Source: an uncultured Lachnospiraceae bacterium
GTDB lineage: Bacteria > Bacillota > Clostridia > Lachnospirales > Lachnospiraceae
Direction: 5' to 3'
Length of the DNA: 64,000 bases
NCBI GenBank assembly: GCA_902781455.1
Contig: CACZJF010000003.1
Location: 1-64,000, forward strand
Shown here: positions 7,098 through 15,693 of the stretch, piece after piece
How the letters are laid out: every line of letters begins with the position of its first letter
How positions within the stretch are numbered: the stretch's first letter is position 1
Position numbers and translations under genes: made by a program
Notes under the pieces: model-generated
What the model was told of the DNA's origin: nothing
The model's database searches: none
What the model saw: the letters and a program-made list of their open reading frames with translations, nothing else

Positions 7098-8414
7098 ATG
7101 GCGGTAGATTATACAGAATCTTTCATAATGCAACTGGAGGCGGGAAGCCACCAGAGAGTGGCGCAGGCAGGAATCTGTTTTGTGAACGCTTTCAGAAAGT
7201 TCTTCCATCACAGAAGCTGGATGGTGCTTCCGATGACAGCGGTTCTGTCCCTGATTGCGGGCCTTGCCATCAGAGATGGCTTTCTGACATCATTGGACGG
7301 AACCATGACAGGCGCATTTGTGCTGGTCGGAGTCTGTATCTGGAACGGAACCTACAGCTCGATCCAGGCCATCTGCAGAGAACGGGCGATCATCAGGGAG
7401 AAGAAGCGCCTGAAGCTGCATTCCTCGTCCTACACTGCCGGCAATATGCTGCTTCAGTTTCTGATCTGTGTGGCGGAGACCGGAATCGTGCTGGTGATGC
7501 TGCGCGCCGCGGGTATCAGGTATACGGGCCGGCCTTTATTTACACAGTGGTTTGTGGTGGATTTCGGCATTACCATTTTTCTGATCATCTATGCGTCTGA
7601 TATGGTAGCACTCTTTATCTCTGCCCTCTGCCGCACGAAGACAGCCGCGATGACCATCCTGCCTTTTGTGCTGGTGCTCCAGCTGGTGTTTTCAGGAAGC
7701 ATCATCTCCATTCCGGATTCGATTGATCCCATAGCGATGATCACGGTATCCCGCCCTGGCTTCAAGGCAATGAGCGCGCAGGCGGATCTGAATCATCTTC
7801 CGATCGCGCTTGTGGGGGATATTATGACGGATCTGGAGGATACGCCGATCGAGATCAGTATCACACTCGGCCAGGTGCTGGATTTGCTCAGTGACGCGGA
7901 CAATCCGGCTGTTGCCAAAGCCCGCAATGTGAAGATCGGAACAATCACAACCGTTGGGGATCTGAATGATCAGCTTCTGTATGATGAAAGGCTCCAGGGA
8001 CTTCGGGATACCAAAATCTTCGGCGGTCTGACGGTCGGAATTCTTCTTTCCGAAATCAATGACGCTCAGATACTGGACGATTTTAAGGATAAAAAGATCG
8101 GCATGGAGATAACCGTGGGAGAAGCAGTGGATCTGCTGGCAAACAACGCTCAGCTGGCCGGATTCCGGAATGAAGGGATCGATGTGGAAACGACGGTGGG
8201 AGAGGTGCTGGAGCTGCTGGGAAGAGAGGAGACACAGGCGCTGATCGAGGAAAAGGCAGCAATGAAATATTACGATCCCGCCCTTGACCAGACCAGGGAG
8301 AATGTTCTTTCCAACTGGACGCGTCTTCTGGTGCTGCTTCTGGTGTTCGCGGTCGGAACTGCCGTCGTCATCAAAAGCGTGGGTGCGTGGCCGAAGCGCC
8401 GCGCCCGGGCCTGA
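7098..8414 (+). CDS. ABC-2 type membrane protein with five internal 'TVG' repeats
   Basis: The 438-residue protein has an ABC-2/ABCG-like membrane domain in residues 40-210: hydrophobic segments near 45-60, 71-85, 115-140, 153-175 and 186-205, plus the cytoplasmic CRERAIIREKKRLKLHSSSY typical of ABCG permeases. A further membrane segment is at 408-426. Between them lies a soluble loop made of five repeats starting at residues 256, 285, 312, 339 and 366, each opening T(V/L)G and continuing with a leucine-rich helix such as EVLELL. No ATPase gene is adjacent, so the partner must be elsewhere. The gene has its own promoter. Transport function is inferred from the fold only. Confidence 0.7.
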   Translation: MAVDYTESFIMQLEAGSHQRVAQAGICFVNAFRKFFHHRSWMVLPMTAVLSLIAGLAIRDGFLTSLDGTMTGAFVLVGVCIWNGTYSSIQAICRERAIIREKKRLKLHSSSYTAGNMLLQFLICVAETGIVLVMLRAAGIRYTGRPLFTQWFVVDFGITIFLIIYASDMVALFISALCRTKTAAMTILPFVLVLQLVFSGSIISIPDSIDPIAMITVSRPGFKAMSAQADLNHLPIALVGDIMTDLEDTPIEISITLGQVLDLLSDADNPAVAKARNVKIGTITTVGDLNDQLLYDERLQGLRDTKIFGGLTVGILLSEINDAQILDDFKDKKIGMEITVGEAVDLLANNAQLAGFRNEGIDVETTVGEVLELLGREETQALIEEKAAMKYYDPALDQTRENVLSNWTRLLVLLLVFAVGTAVVIKSVGAWPKRRARA

Positions 8415-8420
8415 TGATGC

Positions 8421-8452
8421 AGAAAAGCCAGTACAGAAAAGCCTGCACTGGC
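8421..8452 (-). terminator. Terminator of the NAGPA-domain gene (minus strand)
   Basis: GCCAGT (8427-8432) pairs with ACTGGC (8447-8452), with inner CAG/CTG pairs. Read on the minus strand the stem is followed by TTTTCTG, a U tract. It lies between two convergent genes and may also slow transcription arriving from the plus strand. Confidence 0.6.
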
Positions 8453-8467
8453 CTGATGCCTGCCTGA

Positions 8468-9568
8468 TTACTCCGTAAACAGGAGAAAGTCAGCAACCGC
8501 CCTGCGCTGCAGGGTGCCGTCCTCCAGCCGGTCTCCGTTCTCATTGACGTACGCGCCGTTTATGACCAGCGCACTGCTGGCGCCGCCATCCAGTCCGCGC
8601 GCGTAGGCGCAGTGAAGGTCGGAGAAAATTTCCTGCTCTTCGTATACCGTAAGGCCGCCTTCATAATCCGCTCCGCCTGCCGTGATGATATAGTATTCCA
8701 GCGGGCGGACCATGCCGATGGAAGTGCGCGGATAGGAATAACCATTCCAGTCATAGTCGGTAAGCGCCATCTTCTTCCCGTCCCGGATCAGAAGATCCTC
8801 ACACGTTCCCCAGGAGAAGACAACATCTTCCTTCAGGACTGACTCGATTGTATTATAGCCCGGAGAGAAGAGTGTGCCGTCTTTCCTCAGACAGATCTCA
8901 TAACAGTCCGAATAAGGACCGTGTACCACCTGATTGTCTCTGATCAGAAGCTCTCCTCCGGTTGCGTATCCTGTTCCATAGCTGAAATAGCTGCCGTTGA
9001 CCAGGATTTCAGCGCCTGTCCGGTCAGCCGCGTCCAGCGGCGTCTCTCTGGTTCCGCCAAAATCACCCAACGAATCCTCTCCCTGAATCTGGGAGGCATC
9101 CTTGATCACCACATGGGTCAGGTAATAATATCCGTTGTCTGTTTCCTTCCGTGTACATGTGTAGAAGAGTGTATCGGAAGCATAGCGCAGATCGGCATTC
9201 CTGTATTCCTTCGCACAGCGCTTCATGGCGGTGGCAGGACCCGGATGCGGGGTGAGCGTTTTGACAGTAAGGGAAGAAGACGGTGGCTCGGCAGGAACCT
9301 CAATGGTCTGCGGCTGCGGGAGAACATCCTCCAGACTTTGTCCTTCCCGGGACTGCTTCTCACTGACAACTTCAAACAGTCCGTCTACAGAGATCAGATC
9401 CTGCGGCTTTTTTTCTTCCGGCGATGAACTGCCGGAATCAGGACGCGCGGAGGTCTCTTCCGTCTCATCCGGCACGATGTCTTCCGGATATGCAGAATAT
9501 GGTATCAGGCTGACGCACAGCCCTGCTGCAAGTATGGCAGATAACAGTTTTTTTCTCATCATTTCCAT
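8468..9568 (-). CDS. Secreted phosphodiester glycosidase (NAGPA domain) protein
   Basis: The 366-residue product starts with a signal peptide (MRKKLLSAILAAGLCVSLIPYSAYP) followed by an acidic Ser/Pro/Glu-rich linker to about residue 110. The rest is a NAGPA domain, with NGSYFSYGTGYATGGELLI, YPRTSIGMVRPL and the ending CAYARGLDGGASSALVINGAYVN, whose GLDGGxSS motif is the family signature. Relatives cleave phosphodiester-linked sugars in cell-surface or extracellular glycans. GGAGAAGGGAA precedes the chosen ATG. It stands alone on the minus strand with its own terminator. The natural substrate is unknown. Confidence 0.85.
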   Translation of the reverse strand: MEMMRKKLLSAILAAGLCVSLIPYSAYPEDIVPDETEETSARPDSGSSSPEEKKPQDLISVDGLFEVVSEKQSREGQSLEDVLPQPQTIEVPAEPPSSSLTVKTLTPHPGPATAMKRCAKEYRNADLRYASDTLFYTCTRKETDNGYYYLTHVVIKDASQIQGEDSLGDFGGTRETPLDAADRTGAEILVNGSYFSYGTGYATGGELLIRDNQVVHGPYSDCYEICLRKDGTLFSPGYNTIESVLKEDVVFSWGTCEDLLIRDGKKMALTDYDWNGYSYPRTSIGMVRPLEYYIITAGGADYEGGLTVYEEQEIFSDLHCAYARGLDGGASSALVINGAYVNENGDRLEDGTLQRRAVADFLLFTE

Positions 9569-9683
9569 TTCCCTTCTCCACTGAACAGGATTTTACCACA
9601 GAAGTACTATAAAAAAAAGCAGTATAAAAAACACGAAAGGACTCAAAATGAAAGCGGATTGTGATATACTGTGCATATGTGGG

Positions 9684-9701
9684 AACCTGTATAAACAGGT
9701 T
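9684..9701. promoter_or_regulatory. 6-6-6 dyad in the leader of the NCS2 permease
   Basis: AACCTG and CAGGTT form a perfect inverted repeat around TATAAA, about 25 bases before the permease start. A TATACT box at 9665-9670 lies just upstream. It may be an operator or a small leader hairpin; I see no purine riboswitch there. Confidence 0.4.
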
Positions 9702-9727
9702 AAATAAAAAAGAGGGAGGGAATTTCT

Positions 9728-11151
9728 ATGGAGAAGTTTTTTCATCTGAAGGAAAACCGGACCAATGTCCGGACTGAGCTGCTTGCGGGTCTTACAACGT
9801 TTATGACGATGGCGTATATCATTGCGCTGAACCCGAATCTGCTGACGAATTTCATGGATCCGGGGGAGGGATTGTGGAAGGCGGTGTTCATGGCGACCTG
9901 CATTGCTTCCGCAGTCGGAACGATCACGATGGCATTCTACGCGAACAAACCATTTGTCATGGCGCCCGGTATGGGCCTGAACAGCTTTTTCGCGGTTGTG
10001 GTCGGTAATATCGCGGCGATTACCGGAACGTCCTATCTGGTTTCCTTCCGGGCGGCGCTGTGCATCATTCTGATCGAAGGTATCCTGTTCCTGATCCTGT
10101 CGATCTTTAATATCCGGGATAAGATCGTGCATGCGATTCCGCGCCGATCCGCCTGGGCATATCGCCCGCAATCGGCCTGATGCTGCTGAATATCGGCCTC
10201 GGATCCAATGCGGGCATCTATTCCGAGCAGGGAGGACCATTCTTCGTGATGCGCGATTTCTTTGGCGCGCTGACCCCGAAGCTTGGCCAGGAGCAGATGG
10301 GAAGCGGGTATACGAGCATGGTGCTGAACGTTGTCACCATGTTTGTCGGCCTGTTCGTGATTGTATACCTGAATGAGAAAGGAACCAAGGCATCGGTCCT
10401 GGGCGGCATGTTTGTGGCTTCTGTCGTATACTGGGGCGGTGAGGCGATCTTCCTGAAGACGAATCCTTTCGCTTCTCTGCAGGGCGCATCCTTTGTACCG
10501 CCGGTGAAGGACATGGTGGAACTGACGCTGTTCAAGTTTGACTTCGGAGATTTCTTCAGTGTCGGTCTGTTCACTGCCATTACACTGATTATCACATTCT
10601 GTATGATCGATATGTTCGACACGATCGGTACGCTGGTGGGCACGGCGAGCCGCGCGGGTATGGTGGATGACGAAGGCAACATGCCGAAGATGAAGGAAGC
10701 GCTGCTTTCCGACGCTGTCGGAACGGTTGCCGGCGCGCTGAGCGGTACTTCTACTGTTACTACATTTGTCGAGTCTGCGGCAGGTGTGGAAGCCGGAGGA
10801 CGCACGGGACTGACCGCGCTGACGGCAGGATTGTTGTTCCTGGGCTGCATGTTCATAGCGCCGATTGCGGCTTTGATCCCGCCTGCAGCAACCTCCGCCG
10901 CACTGATCTATGTCGGTGTTGTGATGCTCAGCGGTCTGCAGAAGATCGACTGGAATGACATCAGCCAGATGGCGCCGGTAGCGCTGATGCTGCTTGCGAT
11001 GCCGATCTCCGGATCCATCGGACATGGCATCGGCATCGGCATGATCGCCTTTACGGTGATTAAGGTCATGTCGGGCAAGGCAAAGGAAGTCTCTGTGCTG
11101 ACCTATATCATTTCCCTGCTCTTCCTGGTGAAGTTCTTCCTGATTGTATGA
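9728..11151 (+). pseudogene. NCS2-family purine permease (PbuG/AzgA type), interrupted by a -1 frameshift
   Basis: Two abutting frames, 9728-10180 and 10180-11151, are the two parts of one nucleobase permease. Part one opens MEKFFHLKENRTNVRTELLA with the family motif TFMTMAYIIALNPNLL and runs well to IRDKIVHAIP, after which it turns into Arg-rich nonsense. Part two continues the membrane segments (GLMLLNIGLGSN) and includes MIDMFDTIGTLVGTASRAG and GTSTVTTFVESAAGVEAGGR. Restoring one G near 10139-10141 would give the expected IPAPIRLGISPAIGL reading and a chain of about 474 residues, normal for the family. A sequencing error or a genuine null mutation are both possible. Family members import guanine, hypoxanthine or adenine with protons. 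Confidence 0.85.
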
Positions 11152-11256
11152 CCGCAGGAGTGTGGGATCTTTGCCATTCACGGCAGGCGGCCGAAAGACA
11201 GTATCTCTATGGGCAGCTGAAAGACAGCAGCTGTATGAGCAAAAGAAAGGGACAAC

Positions 11257-12045
11257 ATGGGAAAAAGACTCTACTTTGGTTCCAACCTGAAGATGTATAA
11301 GACGATCTCGCAGACGCTGGATTATCTGAAGGAACTGACAGAACGCACGAAGGATATCAGCAGGGAAGAGATCACGCTTTTCATCATTCCTTCCTATACT
11401 TCCCTGGAGGACGCGTCCAGACAGACGGATCACGGGCTGTGCCTTCTCGGCGCGCAGAATATGGGCTGGGAGGAAACCGGACAGTATACGGGTGAGATCT
11501 CTCCGCTGATGCTGAATGAGATCGGCATGGATCTGGTGATGGTCGGACATTCGGAGCGCCGGCATGTATTCCGCGAGACGGACGAAGAAGAAAACCGCAA
11601 GGTAAAGTGTGCGCTGGAGCACGGGATGCGTGCGCTGCTGTGCATCGGCGAGACGATGGAGCAGAAGGAGTTCGGCATCAGTCCTGAGATTCTGCGCATG
11701 CAGATGAAGATAGGACTGCATGGGATTGATCCGTCCTTCGCGGACCGGATCTGGGTGGCCTATGAGCCTGTATGGTCGATCGGTGTAAATGGAATTCCTG
11801 CTTCCGCAGAATATGCCGCTCAGATGCATGATGTCATGAAGGACTGCCTGAAGGAGATCTTCCCCGACGCGGGAGAACAGATCCCCTGTCTGTACGGCGG
11901 TTCCGTAAATCCGGGCAACGCGAGAGAGCTGATCAGCCAGAAGTCGGTTGACGGACTGTTTGTCGGACGTTCCGCCTGGCAGGCAGACAAGTTTGACGCG
12001 CTGATCCGGGATGCCATGGAGGCTGCGCGGGCGGCAGGAAAGTGA
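11257..12045 (+). CDS. Triose-phosphate isomerase family protein, probably a sugar-pathway paralogue
   Basis: The 262-residue TIM barrel keeps the catalytic set: Asn10/Lys12 in GSNLKMY, His in GHSERR, and Glu in AYEPVW. The flexible loop reads PVWSIGVNGIPASAEYA instead of the usual AIGTGKTAT, and the phosphate loop reads GGSVNPGNA. These departures and its place ahead of a sugar ABC transporter, isomerase and kinase suggest a paralogue acting on another phosphorylated ketose, as known for the tetrulose-phosphate isomerases of polyol pathways. Normal glycolytic TIM activity cannot be excluded. AAAGAAAGGG precedes the start. Confidence 0.82.
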   Translation: MGKRLYFGSNLKMYKTISQTLDYLKELTERTKDISREEITLFIIPSYTSLEDASRQTDHGLCLLGAQNMGWEETGQYTGEISPLMLNEIGMDLVMVGHSERRHVFRETDEEENRKVKCALEHGMRALLCIGETMEQKEFGISPEILRMQMKIGLHGIDPSFADRIWVAYEPVWSIGVNGIPASAEYAAQMHDVMKDCLKEIFPDAGEQIPCLYGGSVNPGNARELISQKSVDGLFVGRSAWQADKFDALIRDAMEAARAAGK

Positions 12046-12141
12046 CGGCATGTATCTGTTTTTTTAGCAGGTTTTTCTTACGAAATCGATAAAGGAAACA
12101 GCTTCAGGCCCCACATTTTCGTCAAAACAGAAAATAACTTG

Positions 12142-12170
12142 TTGACACATGATGGGGTATGAGGTATCAT
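12142..12170 (+). promoter_or_regulatory. Strong sigma-A promoter of the sugar transport locus
   Basis: A consensus TTGACA (12142-12147) is followed after 17 bases by TATCAT (12165-12170). Transcription would begin near 12177, about 48 bases before the binding-protein start. Confidence 0.9.
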
Positions 12171-12187
12171 ATTGATGAAAGTAAAAG

Positions 12188-12201
12188 CCCTTTGTAAAGG
12201 G
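12188..12201. promoter_or_regulatory. Perfect dyad in the early transcribed region, possible operator
   Basis: CCCTTT-GT-AAAGGG is a perfect 6-2-6 palindrome located about 11 bases after the expected transcription start. A repressor such as the ROK protein of the locus could bind here; this is inference. Confidence 0.4.
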
Positions 12202-12224
12202 ACCTAAAAAAGGAGGGATTGCTT

Positions 12225-13229
12225 ATGAAAAAGAAACTGTTGGCCCTGGCTTGTGTATTCTCTATGGTAGCTAGCATGTCCTTCACCGCTTTTGCGGATG
12301 AGACAGAGGCGGCGGGAGATGTCGAGATGGTTGAGGCGACTGCCGATGTAAACGGTGATGGAAAGATCATCGTCGGATATATCTCCAAGAACCTGACCGA
12401 CCCGTTCCATGGCCCGATCAACGAGTATGCACAGAAGACACTGGATCAGATGGTTGAGGATGGTGTGATTGACGAGTGGACCGGTATCCTTGACGGAAAC
12501 ACTGACGGACCGACTCAGATTGACCGTTCTGCGGACTGTATCGCGAAGGGCTGTGACTTTGTCATCATTCTTCCCTGCGAAGCAGTTGCATCCGATCCGG
12601 CTGTTACTTCCATGGCTGAGGCCGGCATCAATGTTATCGTTGTCAACTCCAAGACCGAAAGCACCGACGATGTTGCTCTGACCTACTGCGGATCTGACGA
12701 TGTCTACGCTGGTGAGCTCCTTGGACAGTGGGTACTTGACAACTGCCCGGACGGCGGCAAGTTCCTGCACTGCAACGGCGTTCTTGGAAACAGCGCACAG
12801 ATTCAGAGAACCGAAGGTATGCACAACATTCTTGATCCGCATCCGGAATTCGAGATGGTTGGTGACGAAGATACCCAGTGGAAGGGCGACCTTGCGGCGA
12901 CCGCAGCTGAGAACTACATCGGAATGTACGGCGATGAGCTCGTAGCAATCATCTGCGACAACGACGATATGTCTTCCGCAGCACAGACTGCCTGCAACAG
13001 CATGGGCCGCAGCGACATCATCTGCGTTGGTGTTGACGGCAACCAGCATCCGCTTGAGATGATCAGAGACGGCGAGCTGAAGGGTACCGTTCTTCAGGAT
13101 GGCGTAGGCCAGATGACTGCCGGCATCGACACGATTGTCCAGGTTATCAACGAGGGCAAGTGCGCAAAGAACGTCACTGTTCCGTTCGTTATGATCACCG
13201 AGGAGAACGTTGGCGATTATCTGAAGTAA
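12225..13229 (+). CDS. Sugar ABC transporter substrate-binding protein (RbsB-like)
   Basis: The 334-residue product begins with a signal peptide (MKKKLLALACVFSMVASMSF ending AFA) and continues into a type I periplasmic-binding fold: IIVGYISKNLTDPFHGPINE, then VIILPCEAVASDPAVTSMAE, INVIVVNSK and ICVGVDGNQHPLEMI. AGGAGG lies eight bases before ATG 12225, so the six bases read from the upstream TTG are not used. The cut site looks like signal peptidase I, with no lipobox, which is unusual for a Gram-positive binding protein. It is followed by a stem-loop at 13294, allowing it to be made in excess over the rest of the locus. The sugar is unknown. Confidence 0.9.
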   Translation: MKKKLLALACVFSMVASMSFTAFADETEAAGDVEMVEATADVNGDGKIIVGYISKNLTDPFHGPINEYAQKTLDQMVEDGVIDEWTGILDGNTDGPTQIDRSADCIAKGCDFVIILPCEAVASDPAVTSMAEAGINVIVVNSKTESTDDVALTYCGSDDVYAGELLGQWVLDNCPDGGKFLHCNGVLGNSAQIQRTEGMHNILDPHPEFEMVGDEDTQWKGDLAATAAENYIGMYGDELVAIICDNDDMSSAAQTACNSMGRSDIICVGVDGNQHPLEMIRDGELKGTVLQDGVGQMTAGIDTIVQVINEGKCAKNVTVPFVMITEENVGDYLK

Positions 13230-13293
13230 TCAGAGGCTGACTGAATACCTGATGATTCAGGGGCTGAGAACTCGGAAGCACTTCGAGTGAAAG

Positions 13294-13324
13294 ACGGGGG
13301 GCCGCCCTATGGGCGGTCTCCCGT
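13294..13324 (+). terminator. Stem-loop after the binding-protein gene, probably a partial terminator
   Basis: A 14-bp stem with two G-U pairs (arms 13294-13307 and 13311-13324, loop TAT) is followed by only a short T-rich stretch. Such hairpins after binding-protein genes commonly protect the upstream mRNA and let some transcription continue. Confidence 0.7.
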
Positions 13325-13434
13325 TTCCTGTTTATATGATGACCGTGCCCTCGCCCGGCAGCTGCATTCGGCAGTATGGTTTTGCCGCAGCGTGGCCGGG
13401 ACATGACATAGAAAGAATAAGGGAGGACAGGAAT

Positions 13435-14433
13435 ATGTTTGATCGCAATTACTATGGGCACAGTACCCAGTTTTTCGGTGTGGAGGAACATCGGCTGATC
13501 GGCGGAAGGGGTGACGGCATGCGCCTCATTCAGGTCAGGAATGGAAGCGGAGTGGAATTCACAGTTTCCGCGGATCGGTGTGCAGACATTTCCAGGCTCT
13601 CCTATAAGGGAGTGAACCTGAACTATATGGGCGTCGGCGGATACGCCGGGCCAAGCTATTACGACGACAGGGGAGATCATTTCCTCAAGACATTTAACTG
13701 CGGATTCCTGACAACCTGCGGTCTTACCAATATCGGGATTCCGCAGAAGGACGGGGATGAAGACCTTCCGCTGCATGGAACCATCGGAAACCAGCCGGCG
13801 GATCAGCTCTGGTACACTTCCTCGGAAGAGATGATCGAGATCCACGCACGTATCCCGGAGATGCACATCTTCCGGCAGAAAATGGAGCTGGAACGCACGA
13901 TCAGCTGCCCGGTCGGAGGGAATACGATGACAATTCATGACAAGGTAAGGAACATCGGGTCCCGTACGGAGCCCATGCTGATCCTCTATCACATGAATAT
14001 GGGGTATCCGCTCCTGAGTGAGCATTCCATAGTCAAAGTCAATTCCGACAGGGTGATTCCGAGAACGGAGCACGCGGCTGAAGGGCTTGAGACATGGGAT
14101 CAGATGATTCCTCCGGTCAGAGGTTTTGAGGAACAGTGCTACTATCATGAGTTTGACGGCAGGGAAGCCTGCGCCGGAATCTTCAATCCTGATGCAGGCG
14201 CGGGTCTCAGGATCCGCTTTGATCCTGCGCAGCTTCCATATCTGACAGAGTGGAAGATGATGGGAGAGAAGGATTATGTCCTCGGACTGGAGCCGATGAA
14301 CGCGACACTGGACGGAAGGAAGGGACTGCGGGAATCCGGAAAGCTCCCGTATATCGAACCCGGAGAAGAGAGAGTCTTTGAGGTTCGGGTGGATTTTTAT
14401 GACAGCAAAGAAGCATTTTTGAACTTCAGCTGA
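13435..14433 (+). CDS. Aldose 1-epimerase-like protein (DUF4432)
   Basis: The 332-residue protein matches the DUF4432 branch of the galactose mutarotase superfamily. Marks are FTVSADRCADISRLSYKG, NCGFLTTCGLTNIG, LPLHGTIGNQPA (the family His), ILYHMNMGYPLL and the late LGLEPMNATLDGR. The start at 13435 follows AAGGGAGGA, while the frame open from 13309 has no ribosome site and passes through the stem-loop. Such proteins interconvert anomers of sugars or phosphosugars in the cytoplasm and often sit in catabolic operons, as here. The exact sugar cannot be read from sequence. Confidence 0.85.
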   Translation: MFDRNYYGHSTQFFGVEEHRLIGGRGDGMRLIQVRNGSGVEFTVSADRCADISRLSYKGVNLNYMGVGGYAGPSYYDDRGDHFLKTFNCGFLTTCGLTNIGIPQKDGDEDLPLHGTIGNQPADQLWYTSSEEMIEIHARIPEMHIFRQKMELERTISCPVGGNTMTIHDKVRNIGSRTEPMLILYHMNMGYPLLSEHSIVKVNSDRVIPRTEHAAEGLETWDQMIPPVRGFEEQCYYHEFDGREACAGIFNPDAGAGLRIRFDPAQLPYLTEWKMMGEKDYVLGLEPMNATLDGRKGLRESGKLPYIEPGEERVFEVRVDFYDSKEAFLNFS

Positions 14434-14509
14434 TATACCGATATACTGGCAGGATGCCCTGCCTTGAACGGCCTCCTGAGAAGTGGGATCAGTATGGGGG
14501 GATGGTGCT

Positions 14510-15637
14510 ATGACAGCAGAGAAAGGAACAAACAGAGCGATACGCAAGGAGAACAGGAACCGTATTTTCAGGTATATCTGTAAAAACGGCCGTTCGTCCA
14601 ATCCCTTGATTGCCGATGCGCTGAAGATGAGCCTTCCGACTGTTCTTCAGAATACACGGGAACTGCAGGAAGCAGGTTTTCTGTATGACGCGGGTGTGCT
14701 GGATTCCACGGGCGGCAGGAAGGCAAAGACGGTGAATGTGGTAGCGGATTACCGCTGCAGTGTCGGTATAGACATCACCAGGAATCACATTGTCATGGTT
14801 CTCACGAACCTGATCGGGGCCAATGTTGACCGGGAAAGAGTCTACGTTCCGTTCCGGGATGAGGAAGAATATTACCGGAACATGCAGCAGATCCTGAAGG
14901 CGTTCACAGACCGGAATCATCTGGAGCAGGAAAAGATTCTCGGGGTCGGCGTATCCATTCCCGGAATCGTGAACAAGAGGACGAACCGGATCGACCGCTC
15001 CCATGTGCTGGGGCTGGAAGATTATCCGCTGGAGAAAATGGCTTCTTATATTCCGTATAAGACATGGTTTATGAATGACGCGAATGCAGGTGCATTTGCG
15101 GAAGGATTCCACGCGTCGGAGGGAGACCACTTTTTCTACCTGTCCCTGAACAATACGGTGGGCGGCTGTTTCTATGACAGAAAGGAGCTGCTGGAGGGAG
15201 ATCATTTCCGAAGCGGCGAGGTCGGCCACATGATTCTGATTCCGGACGGGAAACGCTGTTACTGCGGGCGGAAGGGCTGCTCGGATCCTTACTGCAGCGC
15301 ACGCAGGCTGGCAGAGCTCGAGGAGAACAATCTGGAGCGTTTCTTTGAGAAGCTGTCGGCATCCAGGAGCAGGGAAGTCAAAAGATGGCAGGAATATGTT
15401 CATAACGTGGCGCACCTGATTCACAACATTCATATGATGCTGGACTGCGATGTGATTATCGGAGGTTATGTGGGCAGCGCGATGGGAGACTATATTGAGG
15501 ACATCCGGAAGGAAGTCAGAGCGCTGGATCTGTTTGACCAGGACGCATCCTATATCAGGCCGTGTGTTTTCAAGATCAGTGAGTCAGCCTTCGGAGCTGC
15601 GCTTTATGAGATGGAGAAGTTTCTTGCTCAGATCTGA
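14510..15637 (+). CDS. ROK-family transcriptional regulator (XylR/NagC-like)
   Basis: The 375-residue chain has an N-terminal winged helix (RKENRNRIFRYICKNGRSSN followed by PLIADALKMSLPTVLQN) and a ROK sugar-binding domain: LGVGVSIPGIV, FMNDANAGAFAEG, SGEVGHMI and the zinc motif CYCGRKGCSDPYC. It would sense a sugar or sugar phosphate and control the locus in which it sits. GGGGGAT lies ahead of ATG 14510; a GTG at 14483 in frame is less convincing. It probably acts on the promoter at 12142-12170, where a dyad is present. Effector and sign of control are inferred, not shown. Confidence 0.9.
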   Translation: MTAEKGTNRAIRKENRNRIFRYICKNGRSSNPLIADALKMSLPTVLQNTRELQEAGFLYDAGVLDSTGGRKAKTVNVVADYRCSVGIDITRNHIVMVLTNLIGANVDRERVYVPFRDEEEYYRNMQQILKAFTDRNHLEQEKILGVGVSIPGIVNKRTNRIDRSHVLGLEDYPLEKMASYIPYKTWFMNDANAGAFAEGFHASEGDHFFYLSLNNTVGGCFYDRKELLEGDHFRSGEVGHMILIPDGKRCYCGRKGCSDPYCSARRLAELEENNLERFFEKLSASRSREVKRWQEYVHNVAHLIHNIHMMLDCDVIIGGYVGSAMGDYIEDIRKEVRALDLFDQDASYIRPCVFKISESAFGAALYEMEKFLAQI

Positions 15638-15693
15638 TCCGTGACAGAAGATGTTCTTTAGAAAGGTGTTCCTCGGTTTGAGGAAGAGGTACC

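Noticed and set aside
9640-9727. Purine riboswitch before the NCS2 permease
   Set aside because: The leader is too short and lacks the conserved purine-aptamer core; only a small dyad is present.
10130-10185. Programmed ribosomal frameshift in the NCS2 permease
   Set aside because: No slippery heptamer or downstream structure is evident, and this family is not known to use recoding. A deletion or sequencing error explains it better.
10033-12051. 672-codon open frame on the minus strand
   Set aside because: It lies antisense to the NCS2 permease and the TIM gene, both with clear family motifs; its translation is His/Arg/Gln-rich and matches nothing I recognise. It is a by-product of codon bias.
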